NCBI GenBank assembly: GCA_041676005.1
Contig: JBAYST010000007.1
Coordinates: forward strand, 1 to 27,986
Direction of reading: 5' to 3'
Length of the DNA stretch: 27,986 bases
Source of the DNA: JBAYST01 sp041676005
GTDB lineage: Bacteria > Bacillota_I > Bacilli_A > RFN20 > CAG-826
Shown here: in pieces, positions 17,738 to 24,474 of the stretch
Numbering within the stretch: the first letter of the stretch is position 1
How the letters are laid out: each line of letters starts with the position of its first letter
Made by a program: the position numbers and the translations under genes
The notes under the pieces: generated by a model
The model's input: the letters and a program-made list of their open reading frames with translations, nothing else
The model's database searches: none
What the model was told of the DNA's origin: nothing

Positions 17738-18581
17738 TCAAATATCCTTTCAAAGATTCCAAAGAAGATAAAGCGGTTTGGCGCCCACTTTGGTAGAGAT
17801 CCAATAATTTCCTTTTACTTTTTTCAGTTCGAGAAACTTCTACTTTTTGAGGCGGACGAATGACAAAGATTTCACCCTTTTCTTCGAGGTCACAAATCTC
17901 TTGAACTTTTATATTATACAAGTTTGCATAGTCGATTAAACAATTTAAGTACTGAGGATATTTAGAATAAAGTCTTGTATAAATTGAAATAATTGCGCGT
18001 CTTTTAGGTTTTTTTCGATACTCTTTTTCTTTAGTTTCAATAACGACAATTTTTTTATAGCCATCCCTTAAAGGTTTCGAAAATGGAATCGGTTCACTAT
18101 TCCCGCCGTCTAAATATAATTCACCATCAATTTCAACTGGTGAAGAAATAAGCGGCAAGCTCATCGAAGCGCTCAAGCAATTCCAAAAGTCTTTTCTTTC
18201 TTTTGAAAAATATTGTGCACTGGCATCTTTTAAAGACGTGCTGACACAGTAAAATTTAACGGGTGAAAGCTCGAAAGTTTTAAAATCAAATGGTTCTTTG
18301 ATTTTTGCAATGTATTCAAAAAGGTATTCGGTATTAAAGTAATTATGATTTTTGATCAGATTATATAAGGAACCAAATTGTCGATTGTTACGATATTCAT
18401 AGAGAATTTTAAACGAACGACCGAATTGTTTAGATACATAATTCGTTCCATTCAAAGCTCCTGCAGAAGTTCCAATCACATATTCGAATTCAATTCCGTG
18501 TTCGAGGAACACATCTAAAACACCTGCGGTGAAAACGCCTCTTAGTCCGCCACCTTGTAAGACTAACGCAGCTTTTTCCAT
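17724..18581 (-). CDS. Patatin-like phospholipase (YjjU/RssA-like)
   Basis: A 285-residue serine lipase. The oxyanion hole GGGLRG is at 10-15, the nucleophile elbow GTSAG has Ser39, and the catalytic DGG has Asp158; all parts of the Ser-Asp dyad are intact. It has no signal peptide, so it probably acts on membrane phospholipids from the cytoplasm. The C-terminal part (AIISIYTRLYSKYPQYLNC and on) resembles the YjjU subgroup. The ATG at 18581 has no Shine-Dalgarno. A TGA-TAAGAT extended -10 ends 6 nt before it, so it is probably leaderless. It is first in an overlapping three-gene operon with the polytopic membrane protein and lipoprotein. Confidence 0.92.
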   Translation of the reverse strand: MEKAALVLQGGGLRGVFTAGVLDVFLEHGIEFEYVIGTSAGALNGTNYVSKQFGRSFKILYEYRNNRQFGSLYNLIKNHNYFNTEYLFEYIAKIKEPFDFKTFELSPVKFYCVSTSLKDASAQYFSKERKDFWNCLSASMSLPLISSPVEIDGELYLDGGNSEPIPFSKPLRDGYKKIVVIETKEKEYRKKPKRRAIISIYTRLYSKYPQYLNCLIDYANLYNIKVQEICDLEEKGEIFVIRPPQKVEVSRTEKSKRKLLDLYQSGRQTALSSLESLKGYLNGKN

Positions 18582-18587
18582 ATCAAT

Positions 18588-18596
18588 ATCTTATCA
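18588..18596 (-). promoter_or_regulatory. Extended -10 promoter of patatin operon, leaderless type
   Basis: TGA-TAAGAT with exactly 6 nt to the ATG at 18581, so the transcript start should be the A of ATG. The -35 region falls in the T run of the terminator just upstream. Confidence 0.55.
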
Positions 18597-18610
18597 CGCG
18601 TCCGAGCAAA

Positions 18611-18639
18611 CAAAAAAGCCTAAGACTGAGTCCTAGGCT
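18611..18639 (-). terminator. Terminator of the 47-residue peptide gene
   Basis: Minus-strand stem AGCCTA-(mismatch)-GAC, loop, GTC-TAGGCT followed by six Ts. It separates the small peptide gene from the patatin promoter. A smaller hairpin, ACGCT-TTA-AGCGT plus TTTT, overlaps the stop codon just before it. Confidence 0.85.
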
Positions 18640-18659
18640 CTTAAAATGTGGCAAAACGC

Positions 18660-18803
18660 TTAAAGCGTATAAACCGATCCATCGTCATCGACGTAAATTC
18701 CGTCTTCTTCAGTCTCCTCATCACTTCCGAGAAGCGAGAGCAGAATTTCTACTTGTTCTTCTTGTGTCGCTTCGCGATTGAGCATTTTTCGAGTTTCTTT
18801 CAT
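18660..18803 (-). CDS. Small acidic peptide gene, 47 residues
   Basis: An ATG at 18803 with a perfect GGAGGT 6 nt upstream encodes 47 residues, from MKETRKMLNREATQEEQVEI to the end GIYVDDDGSVYTL. The first ten residues are basic. The rest has no Lys or Arg and many Glu/Asp, giving a net charge of about -10. There is no Cys, signal peptide or membrane helix. I do not recognise it. A strong terminator directly after the stop, an upstream promoter and a palindrome support a real transcription unit. It lies divergent to the membrane-bound XRE regulator. It could be a small regulator, adaptor or peptide precursor; none can be decided from sequence. Confidence 0.7.
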   Translation of the reverse strand: MKETRKMLNREATQEEQVEILLSLLGSDEETEEDGIYVDDDGSVYTL

Positions 18804-18844
18804 ATACTTACCTCCACGTAATTTAAAAAGATGACGTCGGCCAT
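18800..18844 (-). CDS. Possible 14-residue leader peptide
   Basis: An ATG at 18844 opens a 14-codon frame (MADVIFLNYVEVSI) whose TGA overlaps the ATG of the 47-residue gene (ATGA). AAGG lies about 7 nt upstream. The GGAGGT of the next gene lies inside this frame, so leader translation could control access to it. It is short enough to arise by chance. Confidence 0.3.
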   Translation of the reverse strand: MADVIFLNYVEVSI

Positions 18845-18884
18845 ATAAGCGCCTTAATTATCAGGCATTAATTTTTCTACTCAC

Positions 18885-18901
18885 AATGTATCACTGTGAT
18901 A
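18885..18901. promoter_or_regulatory. Palindrome overlapping an extended -10 promoter
   Basis: TATCAC-T-GTGATA (18889-18901) is a perfect 13-bp palindrome. On the minus strand it overlaps TGA-TACATT (18893-18885), a good extended -10 for the small-peptide gene. This position suggests repressor binding. The divergent XRE protein is the obvious candidate, by position only. Confidence 0.45.
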
Positions 18902-19015
18902 AATAAAAATAAACTATGAACCACAAAAAAACTTGAACAGTGTAAAACATCGCGCGTGCGTTTGACTAAACTAAAAGTAGAGTGCAATATACATTATTTT
19001 GCTTTTGTAGTGTTT

Positions 19016-19026
19016 TGCTATATTAT
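19016..19026 (+). promoter_or_regulatory. Promoter of XRE regulator, leaderless type
   Basis: TGC-TATATT (19016-19024) ends 8 nt before the ATG at 19033, and the overlapping TATTAT (19021-19026) ends 6 nt before it. There is no Shine-Dalgarno. Confidence 0.5.
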
Positions 19027-19032
19027 ATACAC

Positions 19033-19701
19033 ATGAAAAATGAACGGGAATTATCCAATCTTTTAGCTAGTAACTTAGTTTACTACCGAAAATCTGCCGG
19101 TTTAACTCAACTTGAAGTAGCCGAAAAATTTAATTATTCAGACAAAGCGATTTCTAAATGGGAACGTGGAGAAAGCGCCCCTGATGTTTTCGTTTTAAAT
19201 GCACTGGCAGATTTTTATGGTATTTCACTTTCTGATTTTTTCTCAGTAAAGAAGAAAATTTATCGTTCTGCAAGTTGGAAAAAACATACGATTATTACAT
19301 TACTTTCTTTTTCAATCGTTTGGTTGGTCGCTGCAATAATTTTTGTTTTTGGTGAACTTCTGCAATGGGATCCGCAAAATAATATGTGGATGGTTTGGAT
19401 TTTTGCAACTGTTCCAGCTTCTATTGTTCTTACAGTTTTTGCCGCGATTTGGGGCAACCGGACTTCGCTTATCGTCAGCGTCAGCCTTATCACTTGGAGC
19501 GTTGCGACCAGTTTATTCGTTCCTTTTTATGTTTATAATTTATTCACTAATGCTTATTTGATTTTTATCATCGCTGCGCCATTTCAAGTGATGGTCGTTC
19601 TCTGGTATTTCTTAAAAATACCTGAGTTTTTGAAAAAAACTTTTAAAATTAAAATTAAAAACCCGCCTCCAGGACAAAAAGAAGGTGGGTCTAAAAAATA
19701 G
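19033..19701 (+). CDS. Membrane-bound XRE-family transcription regulator
   Basis: A 222-residue protein. An N-terminal Cro/C1-type helix-turn-helix (about 7-60) contains LASNLVYYRKSAGLTQLEVA and SDKAISKWERGESAPDVFVL, the classical recognition pattern. Four membrane helices follow (about 82-180), then a Lys/Pro-rich cytoplasmic tail (about 190-222). This is the architecture of regulators that sense a membrane signal, or of inactive membrane-tethered forms. I chose ATG 19033 over an in-frame GTG at 18982, because homologous sequence starts here and a -10 box lies between them. It has no ribosome site. Its targets are unknown; the palindrome at 18889-18901 is a candidate. A terminator overlaps its stop codon. 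Confidence 0.85.
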   Translation: MKNERELSNLLASNLVYYRKSAGLTQLEVAEKFNYSDKAISKWERGESAPDVFVLNALADFYGISLSDFFSVKKKIYRSASWKKHTIITLLSFSIVWLVAAIIFVFGELLQWDPQNNMWMVWIFATVPASIVLTVFAAIWGNRTSLIVSVSLITWSVATSLFVPFYVYNLFTNAYLIFIIAAPFQVMVVLWYFLKIPEFLKKTFKIKIKNPPPGQKEGGSKK

Positions 19702-19722
19702 CGGAATCTCTCCGCTATTTTT
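19694..19722. terminator. Bidirectional terminator between XRE and first DegV gene
   Basis: Perfect 12-bp stem AAAAATAGCGGA / TCCGCTATTTTT with a 5-nt loop. The XRE stop codon lies within the stem. The A/T flanks allow termination on both strands. Confidence 0.9.
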
Positions 19723-19723
19723 A

Positions 19724-20572
19724 TTAGATTCCAAAATCGTCGATGAAGAACATTCCAATCGTCTTATCTCCGCAGTAAGCGCTGATCGTACTTCCTGCTT
19801 TAATTCTGATGATTTTTTTAAAATCATGTGATTTAAGTATTTCTTCTGCGATGTCGATGATTTCATCAGGGTAAGCAGCTGAGGCAAGGAACACTATAGA
19901 CTTATCGATATTCTTATAATCTTCTAATACGTCAAGACAGTACTTCTTAACTACCACTGCATCTTTTCCACGATAGAGTTTCTTAGATGCCATATTTCCA
20001 TCCTTCATGATGATTTCAGGTCTAATTTTAAATAAATTAACTCCAAATCTCGCTAGAGCCGAGCAACGTCCTCCTTTATAAAGATAATCGATGCTATGAA
20101 GAACCGATGTCACCTTGACATAAGGAATTCTTTTTTCAACCTTTTCGATAATCGTTTTACTATCTTCGCCTTTTCCAATTAAAGAACGCGCATAAATCGC
20201 TAAAAGCGCAATTCCTCCAGAAATGGTCAAAGTATCGATGACGTGAACCTTTCCTTTAAAATGTTCAGCGGCTTTTAAAGCATTTTCATACGCACTTGAA
20301 AGTTTAGAACTGATCGAGAAGTGAATCACTTCATCGTGATCTACCAAAACCTCTTTAAATAATTGCTTGAATTGATATTCATTGACCGCACTAGTTTTAG
20401 GCAGTCCTCCAGTTTTTTCGACAAAAGCGAAAATATCATCCGGAGTGATGTCACCATCAAAACCGCTTTCTTCTCCGAGAATAATCGTAAAGGGCACGGT
20501 TTTGATTTTATATTTTTTTAATAGTTCTTTTGGCAAATCGATTGCTGTTTCTGCAGTTAAACCAATTTTCAT
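19724..20572 (-). CDS. DegV-family fatty-acid-binding protein, copy 1
   Basis: A 282-residue DegV/FakB-type cytoplasmic lipid-binding protein. FakB proteins present exogenous fatty acids to the kinase FakA. Visible family landmarks: AETAIDLPKELLKKY, PKTSAVNEYQF, HFSISSKLSSAYENA, YLYKGGRCSAL, FKIRPEI and the C-terminal AGSTISAYCGDKTIGMFFI. In the last block the His normally facing the bound carboxylate is a Tyr here; copy 2 keeps the His. The ATG at 20572 has AGGAGGT 7 nt upstream, a strong site. It is closely related to the next gene, from which it is separated by 198 nt with a terminator, so the two are separately transcribed tandem duplicates. Confidence 0.9.
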   Translation of the reverse strand: MKIGLTAETAIDLPKELLKKYKIKTVPFTIILGEESGFDGDITPDDIFAFVEKTGGLPKTSAVNEYQFKQLFKEVLVDHDEVIHFSISSKLSSAYENALKAAEHFKGKVHVIDTLTISGGIALLAIYARSLIGKGEDSKTIIEKVEKRIPYVKVTSVLHSIDYLYKGGRCSALARFGVNLFKIRPEIIMKDGNMASKKLYRGKDAVVVKKYCLDVLEDYKNIDKSIVFLASAAYPDEIIDIAEEILKSHDFKKIIRIKAGSTISAYCGDKTIGMFFIDDFGI

Positions 20573-20726
20573 AATTAATACCTCCTCTTTGGCAAAACAA
20601 CTCTATAGTCTTATCAATAAAATGACACGATACTTTTTTCTTCAATCGGGTGGAAAAAGTAAAAATGGCTCAACAAATTGTAGAATTGACTAACTTAAAA
20701 GTATTTTTATGTAAACTGAAGAAAAA

Positions 20727-20753
20727 AAGCACTCTCTGAGTGCTTATTTTTTT
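20727..20753. terminator. Terminator after second DegV gene
   Basis: Stem AAGCACTC-TCT-GAGTGCTT with a T run on each strand (20747-20753 on plus; A run 20722-20728 giving Ts on minus). It ends the copy 2 transcript and stops read-through into copy 1. The remaining part of the 198-bp gap should hold the copy 1 promoter, but I see no clear one. Confidence 0.88.
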
Positions 20754-20770
20754 GATAAATAAAAATACCG

Positions 20771-21616
20771 TTATTGTTTACCGTCATTGATAAAGAGAAT
20801 GCCGAGCGTTTTTTTTCCGCAATGACTCGTAATAGTACTTCCTGCAGTTGTTTGATAAATGGTTTTGAAACCCTTTGCACGAAGCGCGTCTTCAGCGATT
20901 TTACATATTTCAGGACTGTAATCGGTCACAGTGACGAATGCTAATGTCTTATCTGGATTATCAAATTTTTCTAAAGTGTCTTCACAATATTTTTTAATCA
21001 CGACTTCATCTTTTCCACGATAAACTTTGCCAGAACCCATTTTTCCGTCCGTGACGAGAATTTGCGGCCTGATTTTGAAAAGGTTGACACTGAATCTTTG
21101 CAAAGACGAGCAGCGACCACCTTTGTAAAGATATTCAAGGTTATTCAAAACAAACGAAGCTTGAACATGTGGAACTCGCGCTAAACATTTTTTATAGATT
21201 ATATTAGGTTGGACGTTTTGATCTGCTAAGCCACGAGCATAAATCGCTAATAAAGCAACACCGGTTGATAAAGATTTAGTGTCGAGCACAAAAACATTTT
21301 CTAATTGGCCGGATACTTTTGCAGCATTTTCATATGTACTAGATAAACTTGTGCTCAGTGAAAAGTGAATGATCGCATCATAAGATTCTAAAATCTTTTT
21401 AAAATGTTCTTCAAATTGATATTCATTGACTGCACTGGTTTTAGGAAGTTTGCCGGTTTTTTCTACAAACTCAAAAATTTCCTTTGGAGTAATTTCTCCA
21501 TCTAAAGCGGTCTTATCACCAAGCGTGACTGCAAATGGAACAATGTGAATTTCATATTTAACTAATAGTTCTTTTGGTAAATCAATTGTCGATTCGGCAG
21601 AGATTGCAATTTTCAT
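20771..21616 (-). CDS. DegV-family fatty-acid-binding protein, copy 2
   Basis: A 281-residue paralogue of the neighbouring DegV protein, about half identical by eye. It shares LPKTSAVNEYQF, YLYKGGRCSSL, FKIRPQILV and KVYRGKDEVVIKKYC. It keeps the C-terminal His (ITSHCGKKTLGILFI), so it looks like the more canonical lipid binder. The ATG at 21616 has GAGGT 5 nt upstream. A TACAAT (21635-21630 on minus) is a candidate -10 with a poorly spaced TTTACA -35. Its own terminator follows. I do not see a FakA kinase gene here. Confidence 0.9.
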   Translation of the reverse strand: MKIAISAESTIDLPKELLVKYEIHIVPFAVTLGDKTALDGEITPKEIFEFVEKTGKLPKTSAVNEYQFEEHFKKILESYDAIIHFSLSTSLSSTYENAAKVSGQLENVFVLDTKSLSTGVALLAIYARGLADQNVQPNIIYKKCLARVPHVQASFVLNNLEYLYKGGRCSSLQRFSVNLFKIRPQILVTDGKMGSGKVYRGKDEVVIKKYCEDTLEKFDNPDKTLAFVTVTDYSPEICKIAEDALRAKGFKTIYQTTAGSTITSHCGKKTLGILFINDGKQ

Positions 21617-21760
21617 AAAATACCTCGTTATTGTATTAAGAACAATATATTAAAATGTAAACATTTTTTCACGATATTTCAAAAATCTAAAAAGTAGAAT
21701 GAAAATCTCACAGTAAACATAAAGTAGAAAAGATGATTTTTGCAATGTATTCGATAACAA

Positions 21761-21785
21761 AAAGCCCCTCTTTTCAGAAGGGCTT
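21761..21785 (-). terminator. Terminator of exporter-lipoprotein operon
   Basis: Minus-strand stem AAGCCC-(mismatch)-TCT, loop, AGA-GGGCTT followed by TTTTTG. It lies 23 nt after the stop of the 692-residue lipoprotein. Confidence 0.85.
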
Positions 21786-21807
21786 CGTTTTAATGTTTTC
21801 GAAATTT

Positions 21808-23886
21808 TTAATTAAATCCGAGAACTATGCCAACATTTTTCATTCCTGCGGCTGGTTTTAAATAGACGTTCATTGTTTCAGCAGCAAAGAATTCGTTGAT
21901 GTATGCCATGTTATCTGGAGATGGGGAAGGATTTTGTAAGGTTGCAAGAACACCTTCTAAACCTGTGGAGGTTAAGAAATTTAAGTCGTTAATGCCGTTA
22001 AAGAACGCAATCGGTCCAGTTGAAGCTTGATAAGTCATGAACTGCTCTTGAGAATTAATAATTCCCCCATAGGGTGTCGCCATCAAATAAGAAGCATCGA
22101 TAGGCGCTGCCGGTTCATTGATGGAAATCTTTGAGTCTAATTCAGATGCATTATTGGTAAACACATCATCTCCTCTAATCAATAAAGCAACTATGTTGAT
22201 CAGTTGATCTGTTCCGACAGTTTGAACGATGTTCTTTTGAGTAGGATTTACTCCAGCAGTTAAAGGATTGACAAATAAGTCTCCCATCGCTTTAAACATA
22301 GCAACTTGCGCGCTCGCATTATGAGATTTAAACCAGGGTTCTTCTCCGGTGACCAAAGACGCGTATTCAAAATTCGTTGTCGTGAGATTAGAAAGTCGTT
22401 TAACAGTTTCGCCTTCAACATAATTAGAAACACTAAAAACTTCGTCACAGATAACCAAAGACCCGCCGGCGCGTTTAAAAACCGAGTTAGAAATAAAATT
22501 ATTTCCAGATCCATAAAGATAGAGCATGCTGCTATAAGAATCAAAGGCCTTACAGTAATTAATAAAATTATTGACGTGATCTACTGGAAGACTTGCTCCA
22601 GCTTCTTCGGCTTCATCAATTCCAATCCAGGTGCGCAAGACAAAGGCGGTAAAAACATTGATCGAAATAATGTTTTCCCAAAGACCTGCTTTAGCACCTG
22701 ATTTGATAAATATGACACCGCCAGCCCCGACTCCTTGGTTGTCTCGGCCACCGTTTCCGATTGCCTTGAAGTTTCTCATCACCACTTCTCCTTGAATCGT
22801 TTGTGGTTGAGCAGGAATAGGTACTTCAGTATCTTCATGCATAATCCCGCGTCCATCGCCTGGTAAACCAAATAAACTAGCGTGTGAATCTCTTGTTCCG
22901 TCAACTTCGTTGAGGTCGGTTCCACTGAATTTTCTCACTAAAGGGATATCTTTCCCGTCGATTGAAAAGAAGTTGCCTTCAAAAGTAAATGTTTCATCTT
23001 CTAAAGTGTCATGAGTGTAAATCGTTACGAAGTCTTTTAAAGATCCAATAAGGGCATCTCTACCGTTTTTGCCATCCGGACCTTGATAAGCATTAATTTC
23101 ACTTTGTGAAAATATCTTATCGATGTCAGTTCCGGTATAAAAGAACCCGGCCGGGAGGTCTTGGGGGGTGATTTTTAAATCATCGTGTAAAATAATGCCT
23201 TTGGGTTTTTCATCAGTGCTCAAACCTTTAGCAATTTTATATTCATCCCAAAGCGGGCTAAAATTATCCATCATCGAGAGTTGTGCAACTGTTTGAACGT
23301 TGTATCCATCAATCACAGATACTTCAAAGGACAATTCTTTAACAGTGCTTGGAATAATGTAAAATTCTTTATCTGGCAACACTCTCAGTTTGAAATTTTT
23401 GCCAATAGCTTCTTCGGTAAAATCAAATGTCGAGTTAGTAGTATCTAAAGCGACATAAGTATCGCGTTCGTTACCCGTCAATTCTCTCCATGTATTTCCC
23501 GATTCTTTAATGTCTACCTTGGCAATTGAATGGTAGTTTTTAAGAGTAACCTCATCCAATCCATCACCTACGTATGCGCTTATATTAGGCAAAAAGACAA
23601 AAGGATTGTCATCACCAACTTTATAACTGCTATTGTCGGTGATAAAGAAACGGTTTTGTGAAAATTCATGCCCGGTATTAATAAGCGCAGAATCTTCACG
23701 TTTATCCACCGCGCTATTAAACGCGATAATCGTTCGCGGTAAATCAAAACTCGCTAATTCCCGATACTCGATTTCTTCCGAAGACGAAAGATCACCTGAA
23801 CTACTTCCAATCGGCTCCGTAGGGACGCATGCGCCTAAAATAAACGAGGCGGAAATAATAAGCGGAAATATTTTAAATTTTTTCAT
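21808..23886 (-). CDS. Large lipoprotein with possible right-handed beta-helix
   Basis: A 692-residue predicted lipoprotein: MKKFKIFPLIISASFILGAC with Cys20, then a Ser/Glu-rich tether (SSSGDLSSSEE). The middle (about 300-520) has repeating short beta-strands and Gly/Asn turns: TFEGNFFSIDG, VVMRNFKAIGNGG, GGVIFIKSGAKAGLWENIIS and NNFISNSVFKRAGGSLVIC. That suggests a pectate-lyase-like beta-helix, a fold used by polysaccharide-binding or -cleaving and surface proteins. A short collagen-like stretch (GPDGKNGRDALIG) precedes it. No catalytic site can be assigned. The ATG at 23886 has AAAGGAG 12-13 nt upstream. It lies 57 nt after the Ig-like protein gene with no terminator between, so it probably belongs to the exporter operon. 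Confidence 0.8.
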   Translation of the reverse strand: MKKFKIFPLIISASFILGACVPTEPIGSSSGDLSSSEEIEYRELASFDLPRTIIAFNSAVDKREDSALINTGHEFSQNRFFITDNSSYKVGDDNPFVFLPNISAYVGDGLDEVTLKNYHSIAKVDIKESGNTWRELTGNERDTYVALDTTNSTFDFTEEAIGKNFKLRVLPDKEFYIIPSTVKELSFEVSVIDGYNVQTVAQLSMMDNFSPLWDEYKIAKGLSTDEKPKGIILHDDLKITPQDLPAGFFYTGTDIDKIFSQSEINAYQGPDGKNGRDALIGSLKDFVTIYTHDTLEDETFTFEGNFFSIDGKDIPLVRKFSGTDLNEVDGTRDSHASLFGLPGDGRGIMHEDTEVPIPAQPQTIQGEVVMRNFKAIGNGGRDNQGVGAGGVIFIKSGAKAGLWENIISINVFTAFVLRTWIGIDEAEEAGASLPVDHVNNFINYCKAFDSYSSMLYLYGSGNNFISNSVFKRAGGSLVICDEVFSVSNYVEGETVKRLSNLTTTNFEYASLVTGEEPWFKSHNASAQVAMFKAMGDLFVNPLTAGVNPTQKNIVQTVGTDQLINIVALLIRGDDVFTNNASELDSKISINEPAAPIDASYLMATPYGGIINSQEQFMTYQASTGPIAFFNGINDLNFLTSTGLEGVLATLQNPSPSPDNMAYINEFFAAETMNVYLKPAAGMKNVGIVLGFN

Positions 23887-23943
23887 TTTATTTTATATTC
23901 TCCTTTTAAAAAATGTGAACTTGTAAATTTTGACAGTTTTCGT

Positions 23944-24474
23944 CTATATTTCTCCCTCCTCTAATATGATTTGATATGAGATTTTCACGCGTGTGAAAGC
24001 TCCAAGTCCGTCTGCAGCTTTTAGCGTGATTTCCGGCAAAGAAATTTTGGTTGTTCCATCAGTAGGGATAGCTTTTTCTGTAAAATGAACTGTCCCTTGA
24101 ACAATTCCAATTCCATTTTCTTCGTCGACATAAAACATTTCGGCAAGACTTGATTCTTTGTTATATTCGAAATTCACACCTTTTTCAGTTGCGTAGTCTG
24201 GATAAACTCTCCAGTCTATTTTAAGACTCTGTCCTTCGTGTTTATATATTTCCATAAAATCGAGAATTTGAATGTGAGTAATATTGTTTTCTTCATCATT
24301 TTTTACTTTGATCAAAGGTTTTCCGGTTTGATCATTTCGGCTTTCGTTAATGCACTGAACACCGGTCACATAAGTCGTCACACCGACAAACCGCACCGCG
24401 ATGCCGAAGAAACCGACGAAAAATATCGAAGCAATATAGACGATAATAATGACGACGATAACTGATTTTTTCAT
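23944..24474 (-). CDS. Membrane-anchored Ig-like (BIG2-type) small protein
   Basis: A 176-residue protein with an N-terminal uncleaved membrane helix (about 4-27) and an extracytoplasmic domain. The pattern IDWRVYPDYATEKGVNFEYN, then MFYVDEENGIGIVQG, matches bacterial Ig-like group 2 domains (a VxPxxAT ... vdxxGxvxG pattern), though slightly degenerate. The ending ADGLGAFTRVKISYQIIL forms the last strands. The ATG overlaps the permease stop by one base (TAATG), and GGGGAG lies 11 nt upstream, so it is translationally coupled to the ABC permease. It may be an accessory subunit of that transporter on the outer face; this is inferred from the tight coupling. Confidence 0.75.
   Translation of the reverse strand: MKKSVIVVIIIVYIASIFFVGFFGIAVRFVGVTTYVTGVQCINESRNDQTGKPLIKVKNDEENNITHIQILDFMEIYKHEGQSLKIDWRVYPDYATEKGVNFEYNKESSLAEMFYVDEENGIGIVQGTVHFTEKAIPTDGTTKISLPEITLKAADGLGAFTRVKISYQIILEEGEI

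Noticed and set aside
20665..20739. Plus-strand 24-codon frame ending in the terminator after the second DegV gene
   Set aside because: Weak ribosome site with poor spacing, stop codon inside the terminator hairpin, no promoter seen.
22306..22701. Plus-strand 131-codon open frame antisense to the large lipoprotein
   Set aside because: No ribosome site or recognisable domain; the minus-strand lipoprotein has signal peptide, ribosome site and terminator.
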